The notes beneath the pieces are model-generated. The model was given only the letters and a program-made list of their open reading frames with translations. It made no database searches and was not told the DNA's origin. Both the position numbers and the translations under genes were made by a program. From NCBI RefSeq assembly GCF_026191355.1, contig NZ_JAPHOQ010000015.1:62001-126000 (forward strand): a stretch of 64,000 nt of DNA, in the 5' to 3' direction. This stretch comes from Legionella sheltonii (GTDB lineage Bacteria; Pseudomonadota; Gammaproteobacteria; Legionellales; Legionellaceae). Of the stretch, positions 18,575-26,669 are shown one piece after another. How positions within the stretch are numbered: position 1 is the first letter of the stretch; every line of letters begins with the position of its first letter.

Positions 18575-18657
18575 GTAAGCGCGCCAGCAACTACATAATT
18601 TAATAATTATCTCCGTTTCGTCATACTCTGCAACATCAATTTAGAGAGGAGAGTACG

Positions 18658-18984
18658 ATGAATATATCCCCACAAATTATATCCCCCCAAGAAACAGATG
18701 GCACGAAAGAACAGAGATGGATGGAGCATGTAACGCATCAAAAAGAAAGTGGTTTGTCGCGAGTAACGTACTGTCGAAAGCATCAATTAAACTACCATCA
18801 ATTTGGCTATTGGGAGCGAAAGTATCGGGAAGAAATAGCTTCATCCAAATTAGTACCGATTCAATTAAATAAGCTGACACAAAGAGCTCCAGAGACAGTA
18901 TGCACCTTGGTATTGAACAATGGGCATGAGCTAAAAATTCACGACCAGACTTTATTGCCAATGTTGTTGTCCTTGTGGGGTTAG
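18658..18984 (+). CDS. tnpA: IS66 accessory protein TnpA
   Basis: 108 aa, ATG after AGAGGAGAG. It contains the IS66 TnpA pattern RWMEHVTHQKESGLSRVTYC followed by HQLNYHQFGYWERKYR, a helix-turn-helix-like fold. It is required for IS66 transposition, but its precise role is not settled in the family. Its end lies just before the tnpB ATG. Confidence 0.92.
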   Translation: MNISPQIISPQETDGTKEQRWMEHVTHQKESGLSRVTYCRKHQLNYHQFGYWERKYREEIASSKLVPIQLNKLTQRAPETVCTLVLNNGHELKIHDQTLLPMLLSLWG

Positions 18985-18986
18985 CC

Positions 18987-19337
18987 ATGTTTTTATCATT
19001 TAATGCAAGCATATGGCTCTATCCAAAGCCTATTGATTTTAGGCGACAAATTGATGGACTGGTGATGTTGATTTCCGACCATCTTCAGTTGAACCCCACA
19101 TCAGGGCAAATTTTTCTTTTCAGAAACCGCCAAGCCAATAAAATAAAAATGCTGTGGTGGGAGCGAAATGGGTTTTGGCTCTGTTATAAGCGATTGGAGC
19201 AAGGAAAACTAAAATTTCCCAAACACGATGACGCGGTCATGAGCCTTACCAATGACCAATTAAGCTGGCTGCTCTCAGGATTGGATTTTGCAAAACACAC
19301 ATTGTTGCCGGAAGTATTGGCTACGAATTTCTATTAG
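18987..19337 (+). CDS. tnpB: IS66 accessory protein TnpB (Orf2)
   Basis: 116 aa from the ATG at 18987, with GTGGGG just upstream. A GTG at 18975 would add four residues. It matches the IS66 Orf2 family with IWLYPKPIDFRRQIDGL, IFLFRNRQANKIKMLWWERN and GFWLCYKRLEQGKLKFP. It is essential for IS66 transposition with unknown biochemistry. No defect was seen. Confidence 0.95.
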   Translation: MFLSFNASIWLYPKPIDFRRQIDGLVMLISDHLQLNPTSGQIFLFRNRQANKIKMLWWERNGFWLCYKRLEQGKLKFPKHDDAVMSLTNDQLSWLLSGLDFAKHTLLPEVLATNFY

Positions 19338-19422
19338 AAATAATTTACAAAAAACGATTAATTTGTTTTTAAAATCAACGTAATGTGATATAATTGACTC
19401 AGCAAACAGGTGCCATTTCAAC

Positions 19423-20979
19423 ATGATGTACGAAGAAAAAATAGAGCAATTAAGTAACGAAATACTCGCATTAAAAGCAGAGCTTGCTCTATCTCAAGCA
19501 CGCAATGAACACTACGCGGAAGCCTATGATTCTTTAAAAGCACAAATCATGGAGCTACGCCGTCACCGTTTTGGCAAGCGCTCTGAGCGTTATATTGACC
19601 CTGAAAATCCTCAGCTGTCTTTGTTTGAAAATAATCAGAGCATTTTTTCTCAGGCTGAAGCAAGCGGTGAGCAGACCGAAGAAATGACACCAGTGGCTGC
19701 CCATACAAGAAAGAAGAATAAAAAAGCGCAGAAAGAACTACCCCGTCGCATTGAAATTATTCCGGTATCTGATGAAGACAAGCAATGTGCCTGTGGTGCA
19801 TGCAAAACAGTGATTCGTTATGAAACCAAAGAGCTACTGCATTACCAACCTTGCGTCATCGAAATTGTGGAGCAACGACGTGAAGTAGTTGCTTGCACTA
19901 AAGGATGCGAGAATCAAATCGTAACCGCAGCAGCGCCCAAACAAATTCTCCCCAAAATTAAAGCAACAGAAGAGTTTTTATCATTCCTGGTGGTCAGCAA
20001 GCTGGATGACAGGCAACCACTGTACCATCTGGAGCGACAACTCAGCGAACGACATGGTATTGATTGCTCACGCCAAACCATGGCGCGCTGGCTCATTGAG
20101 TTAATGACACCACTGCGTCCCATTTATAATCTGTTGAAAGACAGTGTGATTGAGTATGATGTGGCCAGTTGTGATGCAACGACCTTGCAGGTCTTGCATG
20201 AGCCTGGAAGAAAAGCAGAAACCAAATCCTATGTGTATTGCATTCGGGGTGGACCACCGGATAAATCCGTTATTCTTTATGACTACAACGATGTGGAGCA
20301 CAAACAATTTATTTACGATTGGTTTGTCGGATTCAATGGCTATTTACATGTCGATGGTGACAATTTTTTTGAACTTGTGGGTAGCAGCAATGCGCACATT
20401 GTCAATTGCAACGCGCATGCGCGCAGAAAATTTGAACCTATTGCCCAATCTAATAAAGGCAAAGGCATTGCCAAAGAAGCCATGCGCTTTTTTAAAGAGC
20501 TTTATAAAATAGAGCGTGAGGCTAAAAATAATCAACTGAATCCAGACCAACGTCACCAGTTGCGTCAGGAAAAATCCAAACCACTCATGGAAGCCTTTAA
20601 TACATGGGTTGATAAGGTCTATCCTACAACTTTGCCCCAATCACCGCTTGGGAAAGCACTCAATTACTGTGTTAAATATAGAGATGGACTGATGCGCTTT
20701 TTAGATGATGGGCGTCTGGAAATCGATAACAATCTTACTGAACAAGAAATCAAACCCTTGGTCATTGCTCGAAAGAACTTCTTGTTTTGCGCCTCTGTTG
20801 AAGGTGCTGAGGCCTTGTGTTTACACTTCAGTATCATCAGAACGGCTAAATTACACAATCTCGACCCTTATCATTACTATGTCATGTTGTTAAAGAACGC
20901 TCCTCTTTGCAACAGTGTTGATGATTATGAAAAACTGTTGCCTTGGAATATTGGCTTAGATTATACCCCTAAGTTGTAA
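19423..20979 (+). CDS. tnpC: IS66 transposase TnpC
   Basis: 518 aa. The N-terminal leucine-zipper part (about 1-45) is followed by LRRHRFGKRSERY, a zinc-finger region with CACGACKTVIRYE and CTKGCENQIVT, and the DDE-type core with YDVASCDATTLQVLHEPG, GYLHVDGDNFFELV and, near the end, DGRLEIDNNLTEQEIKPLV, which carries the conserved Glu. Full length for the family with no stop, so the element could be active. Confidence 0.95.
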   Translation: MMYEEKIEQLSNEILALKAELALSQARNEHYAEAYDSLKAQIMELRRHRFGKRSERYIDPENPQLSLFENNQSIFSQAEASGEQTEEMTPVAAHTRKKNKKAQKELPRRIEIIPVSDEDKQCACGACKTVIRYETKELLHYQPCVIEIVEQRREVVACTKGCENQIVTAAAPKQILPKIKATEEFLSFLVVSKLDDRQPLYHLERQLSERHGIDCSRQTMARWLIELMTPLRPIYNLLKDSVIEYDVASCDATTLQVLHEPGRKAETKSYVYCIRGGPPDKSVILYDYNDVEHKQFIYDWFVGFNGYLHVDGDNFFELVGSSNAHIVNCNAHARRKFEPIAQSNKGKGIAKEAMRFFKELYKIEREAKNNQLNPDQRHQLRQEKSKPLMEAFNTWVDKVYPTTLPQSPLGKALNYCVKYRDGLMRFLDDGRLEIDNNLTEQEIKPLVIARKNFLFCASVEGAEALCLHFSIIRTAKLHNLDPYHYYVMLLKNAPLCNSVDDYEKLLPWNIGLDYTPKL

Positions 20980-21010
20980 ATTGTAAGCCTGTGGTTCTTG
21001 GAGCGCTTAC

Positions 21011-21018
21011 CCCTGTGG
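21011..21018. repeat. IS66 target-site duplication, right
   Basis: Second copy of CCCTGTGG, immediately after the IS66 right end (GCGCTTAC). Removing the IS and one copy restores an exact continuation of the large inverted repeat. Confidence 0.95.
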
Positions 21019-21038
21019 GTAAGCCATGACACACCGAA

Positions 21039-21884
21039 CTATGTTTTAGAAACCGTACTAGGGTGTCCGAAATACACTTGAGCTGGTGTTAAATATCCAA
21101 AAGACTGATGGAGTCTTCGGTTGTTATAATATTCAAAATACTCAGCTAATTCCAGCTCTATCTCTTCGATTGTTTCGAAATCATACCGATAGAGTTTTTC
21201 TTGCTTAACACTGCGCCATAAACGTTCTATGAAAATATTATCGAGGTATCGGCCGCGCCCATCCATACTGATAGAGATTTTGTGGGCCTTCAAGGTATTG
21301 ATCCAATCATTAGACGTGAACTGAGCACCCTGATCGGTATTAAAAATATCACACCGCCCCTGTAATAACGCGTTTTTTAGCGCCTCTACACAAAATTCTG
21401 CTTCTAATGTTGGGGACACCGCCCATTGAAGCACATACCGACTATACCAGTCCATGATGGCAACCAAGTAAACATGGCCTCCCTTCATACGCACGTAGGT
21501 AATATCAGCAGCCCAGACCTGATTAGGCTTAGTGATATCGATGTCACGTAATAGATAGGGGTACACGGTGTGCTCTTTATTGGGAACGCTTGTATTTGGC
21601 TTTGGGTAGACGGTTTCTAATCCCATAGCCTCCATGAGTCTCTTGATGCGTCGTTTACCAACAGGATAGCCAACTTCAAGGGACAACCATTGTGCGCGCT
21701 TCACTTTACCTTCACATGGATACTGGAGATAATGCTCGTCTAACAGCGCCATGAGCCGCTCGTCCTCTGCTGATATAGGAGACGCTTTGTAATAATAACT
21801 GGAAATACTCAATCCGAGTAGCATGCATTGTTCTCGGATTGATATTTCAGCGTTGCTATCAATCAGCTTACGCTTTTCATCCAA
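21039..21884 (-). CDS. IS3-family transposase OrfB (DDE), right copy
   Basis: 281 aa, amino-acid identical to the left-copy OrfB, with the same DDE residues (DITYVRMKG, FNTDQGAQF, DNIFIERLW). TTG start overlapping the orfA end. It is preceded by the same A9 run on its strand, so expression as an OrfAB fusion is likely. Confidence 0.95.
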   Translation of the reverse strand: MDEKRKLIDSNAEISIREQCMLLGLSISSYYYKASPISAEDERLMALLDEHYLQYPCEGKVKRAQWLSLEVGYPVGKRRIKRLMEAMGLETVYPKPNTSVPNKEHTVYPYLLRDIDITKPNQVWAADITYVRMKGGHVYLVAIMDWYSRYVLQWAVSPTLEAEFCVEALKNALLQGRCDIFNTDQGAQFTSNDWINTLKAHKISISMDGRGRYLDNIFIERLWRSVKQEKLYRYDFETIEEIELELAEYFEYYNNRRLHQSFGYLTPAQVYFGHPSTVSKT

Positions 21885-22170
21885 GCTCAGTGGCAGTCTT
21901 TTTTTTTAACCATGATAATTGGGCTTGAAGTCGACCAATTTCCTCATACAAAGCACCAACAAGCTCGGCTTGCTCTTTTTTATCCTTATCATGAGAATTG
22001 GAAAAAGCATCTGAAATAGCCTGCAATGCTGTTTGCTTCCATGCTTTAATTTGGGTAGGATGCACACCGTATTCGCTGGTCAGTTGAGCCTGAGTCAATT
22101 TTCCTTCAATTGCCGCAACTGCTATCTTTGATTTTTTTGATGCCGTGTAATAGTTTCTTTTTTTGCTCAT
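21877..22170 (-). CDS. IS3-family transposase OrfA, right copy
   Basis: 97 aa, identical to the left-copy OrfA, with the same helix-turn-helix and leucine-rich helix. Identity of both copies implies recent duplication or ongoing gene conversion. Confidence 0.95.
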   Translation of the reverse strand: MSKKRNYYTASKKSKIAVAAIEGKLTQAQLTSEYGVHPTQIKAWKQTALQAISDAFSNSHDKDKKEQAELVGALYEEIGRLQAQLSWLKKKTATELG

Positions 22171-22246
22171 TCTATTCTCCTCTGTTACTTAGAAGAATAG
22201 CTCTTAAAAATTACCTTTTTTCGTCCAAAAAACCGCGCCTATATCA

Positions 22247-22325
22247 AATTACTCAAGAAATTCAAAATATTATGCTAAGTACGCGAATTATTTTAGAAGA
22301 AATCCATAATGAAATAAGTAGTTGA
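22247..22325 (+). pseudogene. 3' remnant of an unknown gene cut by IS3
   Basis: Right outside the right IS3 end the + strand is open for about 25 codons (TQEIQNIMLSTRIILEEI) to a TGA at 22323. The peptide looks like the helical end of a real protein, but it has no start. It is not part of the EAL gene broken on the left side, which is on the other strand, so the two flanks come from different loci. Low confidence that it was ever coding. Confidence 0.4.
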
Positions 22326-22426
22326 ATTGGAGAAACTACCTTCGCCTCCTGACTGGATATGCTAAAGCGTTATACTGGAAATGAGTTGAGTATTTACAAC
22401 CATGCTTACAGTGAATAGTGTCTATG

Positions 22427-23356
22427 TTATATGGCAAATTTTGGTGTTTCAGATGATATTTCGGCTTCAGCATCTGATTTTATTTCATGATCATAAGTCT
22501 TTTGAATTAAGGCAGCCTCATTTTTCGCTTCACTTGTAGCAATCTCCAATTCTAGTGGTGACAATTGTAAATATTTTTGTGATCGGAGTAATGCTTGTGA
22601 AAAACTGGTTATTTGTCCATTACTGGCTTCTGATAATGTTTTTCCCTGATATGCATTGTTGAGCATTGAATTAGAGTATGACTCCAATCTTTTAGCAACA
22701 CTTATTGCTTGAAATGATAGAAGACGTAAATTAAGCCCAACTAGGCTGGGTTGATTTTGGTATTTGAGTAATTCTTGGTAAGTATTTGCCAAGAGTAAAT
22801 AACCCGGTGATAAATAGTATTTTGCAGCGACTTGAGCATAGAGTATGGCTTTTCTAGCAATTTCTTCATTGAATTCATCTTTTAATAAATCTAATCCACC
22901 CTGGCATAGGGCGTTTAAGGCAAAAAAACACCCATAGAGACCTGATGCTGTTAAATACTCTTCTGCATCTCTATAAAATTCATCTGTGCGTTCTTTATCT
23001 TTAAAAGTCTTCCTATAAATCTCATAGAGATATAGCCCTTTTAATAGATCAAAACATGAGGGTACGGTGCACATTGGTTGATATTCATGAACTGGCATAC
23101 CATTTTGTTCCGCACTGTCTTTAGGGTTAACGCCACAAAGACGCCATAAATCTTCCCAGTGTGATTTTAATTCAGGTGATTTACAGATTTTATCAATTTC
23201 TGGATTCATCATTGCAAGCTTGAACAGTACGTCATGATCGAGATTTTTAATGACTCGATAAAAAAAACCGGCGTTCAGGTTATCTTTTAAGGTCAAAATT
23301 TTAATTTGTTGGTTTTTTTCTCGATCATTTAACTCAAGAAACTTAGCTAGTTTCAT
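22427..23356 (-). CDS. DUF5630-like Legionella protein, effector candidate
   Basis: 309 aa from the ATG at 23356, chosen because GGAAG lies 7-8 bp upstream. An ATG four codons earlier has no ribosome site. Soluble and mostly helical. The part LFKLAMMNPEIDKICKSPEL then HWEDLWRLCG recalls a repeated motif of Legionella DUF5630 proteins (from memory, not certain). The middle (about 130-260) has helix pairs with Ala/Leu/Tyr patterns like TPR or Sel1 units. The C-terminus is acidic (DAEAEISSETPKFAI), like E-block Dot/Icm signals. It follows the 692-aa gene by 77 bp on the same strand and may share its promoter. Confidence 0.7.
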   Translation of the reverse strand: MKLAKFLELNDREKNQQIKILTLKDNLNAGFFYRVIKNLDHDVLFKLAMMNPEIDKICKSPELKSHWEDLWRLCGVNPKDSAEQNGMPVHEYQPMCTVPSCFDLLKGLYLYEIYRKTFKDKERTDEFYRDAEEYLTASGLYGCFFALNALCQGGLDLLKDEFNEEIARKAILYAQVAAKYYLSPGYLLLANTYQELLKYQNQPSLVGLNLRLLSFQAISVAKRLESYSNSMLNNAYQGKTLSEASNGQITSFSQALLRSQKYLQLSPLELEIATSEAKNEAALIQKTYDHEIKSDAEAEISSETPKFAI

Positions 23357-23433
23357 GCTTACTTCCAATTGAAATGAGTATATACTGATAGTAAGTTACT
23401 GATTCTTTTACAAATAAGAACATAAGAAGACAC

Positions 23434-25512
23434 TTATGATCTAATTTCAGTAATTAATTGTACACCGTATTCTTCATTTTCCACAGTATCTTTGGTGGTT
23501 TTTGCAGCTGTAGCTGATGAAATAAAGATACTCGCGTCTTCTGTTTCTCGTTGAGTACCCATCCAAGATAAGAGTTGGGATTTGGATTTACCAGCGTCAT
23601 GTATGCCTGCTTTAGCGGTACTGTCCATCTTCTTCAATATCAAGTGCGCATGTCCTTTAATTTCAATAATAGTGTCCAGTTTGTGTTTCTTCAAAAGTTC
23701 TAGAATCATTGAATGAGATGCGCCACTGGTACTCGATTTTCTTGCTTTTAATAAGTCATCTACAAAATTCGCAACAATGGTTTTTTCAATTCCGGCCTTT
23801 TCGAGATAGTTTATAATGAGTTGATGGCTATCAATATTCGCATTGATGCTTGTTGGATTAATGCCACTCCAAAAATTATAACACTTGATTTGTGCTCGGG
23901 TAGGAGGCATTGAGCCAGGACCTACGTCACCACCAATATTTTCTGAATGGAGCCATTTCCAGGTTGCATCCATATATTCCTTTTCTCGAACGGCCATTGC
24001 AGCTGCACCGAAGAAAATTACTTTTTTATCCGCTGAGCATACATTAAGTACCATGCCATTTTTGTCATAGTTAAGTGATAGATCAGTTTCAACTTCCCGG
24101 CAAATGTTTCTATTAACTTTGTCATCTTGTCCGACAGAGTATATCAATTGGTCACATTCAATTTCAAAAGTAGGTGCTTTGGAATTATTTGTTTTAAAAA
24201 ATAATAATAGTTTGCCGCTAGGCTTTGGTTCGATTTTAATTAACTCAGCTTCCATCAATTCGCTACGTGATTTTGCAGTGTATAAGGCCGTAGTAGCAAG
24301 CTTACCGGTGCCTGCTTTCTCAAATTGTTTTGCTATCCAAACAACAGAGTTTTTTTGATTTTCTTTACAGAATGCCCGATCCTCAGTACGAATATCATGA
24401 CCAAAAAATCCTTTTCTGTAACATGCAGCTGCGGTTCCACCACCTCCATAGATCACAATTTTTCTGGGTTCCTTTCCGTGTTCTTCTGTATCCGATAAAA
24501 TGAATTGATTGCCATCTACGACGGGAGTAAATCCCTTACGAGGATCAATTTGGTTAAGGATATGGAATTCATTCTGTGTTAGTAACGTGCCTGAAAGTAA
24601 GTTTCGTGCAGGACCGAGGCCAGTACAAATATTTAATTCATTGGTATAGATATTTTTTATTCCATCAGGAGTTTTCACTACTAACCGATATTCCTGATCT
24701 GGAACTTTCCAATCCATATGATTAGTTCTTTTTTCAATCATTAATACGGTCGCACGCAACAATGGCGCCTCAGTCAAGGCAAGGGTTGCTTGATTCGCCT
24801 GATAGACGTGTCGACCATTGGCATGAGGATTTTTTCGATAATAATCTGATGGTAAATATATAGATGGATTTTCTTTGGCAGTTGTGCGCTCAAGTATACT
24901 GTGCGGTTGTGCAAGGGTATAATCATGTTTCCAACTTCCTGAATGTTCACCGAGCATGAGCACGGAAGGAAGTTCTCCATTTGCTAATTGGGCCTGGCAG
25001 GTTCCATGATGTGCTTTGAATTTTTCAAGCCAGAGTGTTGTTCCAGTATCACCTGAACCTATAATGACTTGCGGAACGATAGCGAATTCTTTATCTTTTA
25101 ATACACGCAAGATGTCTTGATTGATTTTCTTTTTTTTCAGATGAAGTAATTCAAGTCGATCATAACCTTTTGTAACTTTAGTCAAATCATCTTCAACTGA
25201 GTCAGTGGTTGATTCCAAAGTGTTTTTTTTGTTTCTAGCCAAGATAAGCTTGGTCATAAGCTCTTCTTTTAATGTTATTTTAAATACATATATGTCACTG
25301 TAGGTTGCTATCGCTTTTTTTAATATTTGAAAACATTGCTGGGAAGTATATTTTTCTTTGAAAATTTGCGGATTTAAACGAATTTGTTCAATGAGTTTGT
25401 CAAAATTAGCTATTAAATCCTGGGTGGTAGAGATGCGATTATGATTTAACACTTTACAAATATAATTTATTTCATTTTGTCTTATATCTTGGGGAACAGC
25501 ATCTTTACCCAT
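23434..25512 (-). CDS. Large FAD/NAD(P)-binding-like protein, PmrA-box gene
   Basis: 692 aa. Residues 1-145 are helical and charged. From about 148 there is a dinucleotide-binding fold: VIIGSGDTGTTLWLEKF (GxGxxG at 152-157), a second glycine loop IVIYGGGGTAAACY (about 353-366), and CDQLIYSVGQDD at about 455, a position where flavoproteins carry the ATG-type motif. This recalls lysine/ornithine monooxygenase or thioredoxin-reductase-like folds, but I cannot name the reaction. The C-terminal 150 residues are helical and end in an acidic stretch (VENEEYGVQ). No signal peptide or TM segment. A PmrA-like box sits 58 bp upstream, so a Dot/Icm effector role is plausible. RBS: GAGGTAAAT before the ATG. 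Confidence 0.75.
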   Translation of the reverse strand: MGKDAVPQDIRQNEINYICKVLNHNRISTTQDLIANFDKLIEQIRLNPQIFKEKYTSQQCFQILKKAIATYSDIYVFKITLKEELMTKLILARNKKNTLESTTDSVEDDLTKVTKGYDRLELLHLKKKKINQDILRVLKDKEFAIVPQVIIGSGDTGTTLWLEKFKAHHGTCQAQLANGELPSVLMLGEHSGSWKHDYTLAQPHSILERTTAKENPSIYLPSDYYRKNPHANGRHVYQANQATLALTEAPLLRATVLMIEKRTNHMDWKVPDQEYRLVVKTPDGIKNIYTNELNICTGLGPARNLLSGTLLTQNEFHILNQIDPRKGFTPVVDGNQFILSDTEEHGKEPRKIVIYGGGGTAAACYRKGFFGHDIRTEDRAFCKENQKNSVVWIAKQFEKAGTGKLATTALYTAKSRSELMEAELIKIEPKPSGKLLLFFKTNNSKAPTFEIECDQLIYSVGQDDKVNRNICREVETDLSLNYDKNGMVLNVCSADKKVIFFGAAAMAVREKEYMDATWKWLHSENIGGDVGPGSMPPTRAQIKCYNFWSGINPTSINANIDSHQLIINYLEKAGIEKTIVANFVDDLLKARKSSTSGASHSMILELLKKHKLDTIIEIKGHAHLILKKMDSTAKAGIHDAGKSKSQLLSWMGTQRETEDASIFISSATAAKTTKDTVENEEYGVQLITEIRS

Positions 25513-25557
25513 TATTTACCTCATCATTATGGATGTTATTCGAACATATAGCTCGTA

Positions 25558-25590
25558 ATTTTATCAAAAGAGTATTAAGGGAGTATTAAT
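25558..25590 (-). promoter_or_regulatory. PmrA box and -10 upstream of 692-aa gene
   Basis: Reading the minus strand: ATTAATACT, CC, CTTAATACT (25590 to 25571), then 7 bp, then TAAAAT (25563-25558). The two 9-mers with a 2-bp gap match the published Legionella PmrA consensus cTTAATATT-N2-cTTAATATT, recalled from memory, in 7 and 8 of 9 positions. The box overlaps the place of the -35. PmrA activates many Dot/Icm effector genes. Confidence 0.75.
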
Positions 25591-25730
25591 AGTACTTAGT
25601 GGATAAATATTGTTTCTTTGTGGGCGAGTTGAAGTGTATTCGCATTAATGAAACAGTGTCTTAAATTGTTGGCATTTAAAGTGCGGTTTGAATAATATAG
25701 CAGTAAAATTTTATGCAGATTTTACTGACT

Positions 25731-26450
25731 ATGTCACGAACTGAGCGATTATTGGACTTAATTCAGATATTAAGACGTCACCGGTTTCCTGTAAGCGGCG
25801 TAACTCTAGCACAAGAGTTAGGGATTAGCCTTCGTACTTTATACAGAGATATTTCGATGCTGAAAGGACAAGGGGCTCCAATTGAAGGGGAGTCAGGCAT
25901 AGGATATGTGCTACGTCCAGGATTTACACTGCCTCCGCTTATGTTTTCTGCAGATGAAATCGAGGCCCTCGTACTTGGTTCGCGTTGGGTAATTGACCGA
26001 GCAGATACACAGCTCAAATTTGCTGCGCAAAACGCTTTGGCGAAAATAGCTTCAGTACTTCCAAATGAATTACGTGAACACTTAGAACTTCCAGGTCTAC
26101 TTATTGCCCCAGGATCGGTTGCTGCAAGCAAGGACTCTGATTTAATTTTAATCAGAAAAGCAATGCGATTGGAAAAGAAACTTCAATTAGGTTATCAGGA
26201 TGTCAATGAAACAGCATCACAACGAACGATTTGGCCACTAGCATTAGGTTTTTTTGACCAAGTTCGTATTCTTATTGCCTGGTGCGAGCTAAGACAAGAT
26301 TTCCGTCATTTTCGAACTGATCGTATTCTTGAAATAAGTCTAATGGACACAGGTTATCCTGAGCGTCGTCAAACGCTTTTAAAAAAATGGAAAAAGCTTA
26401 CCCTGAAAATGACAAGCACAAGTATTTCGTGCCCTCCGTCATCCCAATGA
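25731..26450 (+). CDS. YafY-type HTH/WYL transcriptional regulator
   Basis: 239 aa from the ATG at 25731. An upstream ATG at 25713 would add six residues. The N-terminal DeoR-like winged helix has RTERLLDLIQILRRHRFPVS and LAQELGISLRTLYRDISML. A WYL-type ligand-sensing domain follows (about 135-220), with IWPLALGFFDQVRILIAWCE and FRTDRILEI. The last ten codons (TSISCPPSSQ) run into a dispersed hairpin repeat, so the native C-terminus was probably altered. It is next to a broken aldo/keto reductase in the same direction, a typical regulator-target pairing. Confidence 0.88.
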   Translation: MSRTERLLDLIQILRRHRFPVSGVTLAQELGISLRTLYRDISMLKGQGAPIEGESGIGYVLRPGFTLPPLMFSADEIEALVLGSRWVIDRADTQLKFAAQNALAKIASVLPNELREHLELPGLLIAPGSVAASKDSDLILIRKAMRLEKKLQLGYQDVNETASQRTIWPLALGFFDQVRILIAWCELRQDFRHFRTDRILEISLMDTGYPERRQTLLKKWKKLTLKMTSTSISCPPSSQ

Positions 26451-26463
26451 TGACGACGAAGGG
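26432..26463. repeat. GTCATCCC hairpin at regulator 3' end
   Basis: CGTCATC (26437-26443) pairs with GATGACG (26449-26455), inside the imperfect outer pair CCCTCC/GAAGGG. It overlaps the last codons of the WYL regulator and belongs to the dispersed GTCATCCC family. Confidence 0.55.
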
Positions 26464-26669
26464 TCGAAGACGCCAGTACATTACATCAGCTGAGTCTATC
26501 AACTCACTTTGATTCGTTGGCGCCATAAATTCGAGACCAACAGGTCTGGAGCAAAACGCAGTTTTTTAGTAACAATAAGGTTTGATTTTTATCAATTGAT
26601 GCACTAATTGATTTATTTTTAAATGATACTATAAAGCAATTTATAATCATACGCTTAAGAGACTAGCTC

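Larger units (their letters stand above)
18575..21010 (+). mobile_element. IS66-family insertion sequence
   Basis: 2,436 bp with terminal inverted repeats GTAAGCGCGCCAGCAACTAC and, at the other end, GTAAGCGCTCCAAGAACCAC (16 of 20 identical), flanked by the 8-bp duplication CCCTGTGG. It carries tnpA, tnpB and tnpC in the standard order. It is inserted in the right arm of the IS3/atp inverted repeat, so it arrived after that structure formed. Confidence 0.97.
21027..22246 (-). mobile_element. IS3-family element, right copy (inverted)
   Basis: 1,220 bp in the opposite orientation to the copy at 14293-15512. The encoded OrfA and OrfB have identical lengths and sequences. Outer end at CTATATCA (22246), inner end at TGACACACC (21027). 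Together the copies bound the N-ATPase remnant like a composite element, but the outer flanks show no common direct repeat. Confidence 0.88.

Noticed and set aside
14293-22246. Composite transposon carrying functional ATPase genes
   Set aside because: The outer ends show no target duplication, atpF is truncated, and the arms include atpG sequence, so rearrangement explains it better than a mobile unit.
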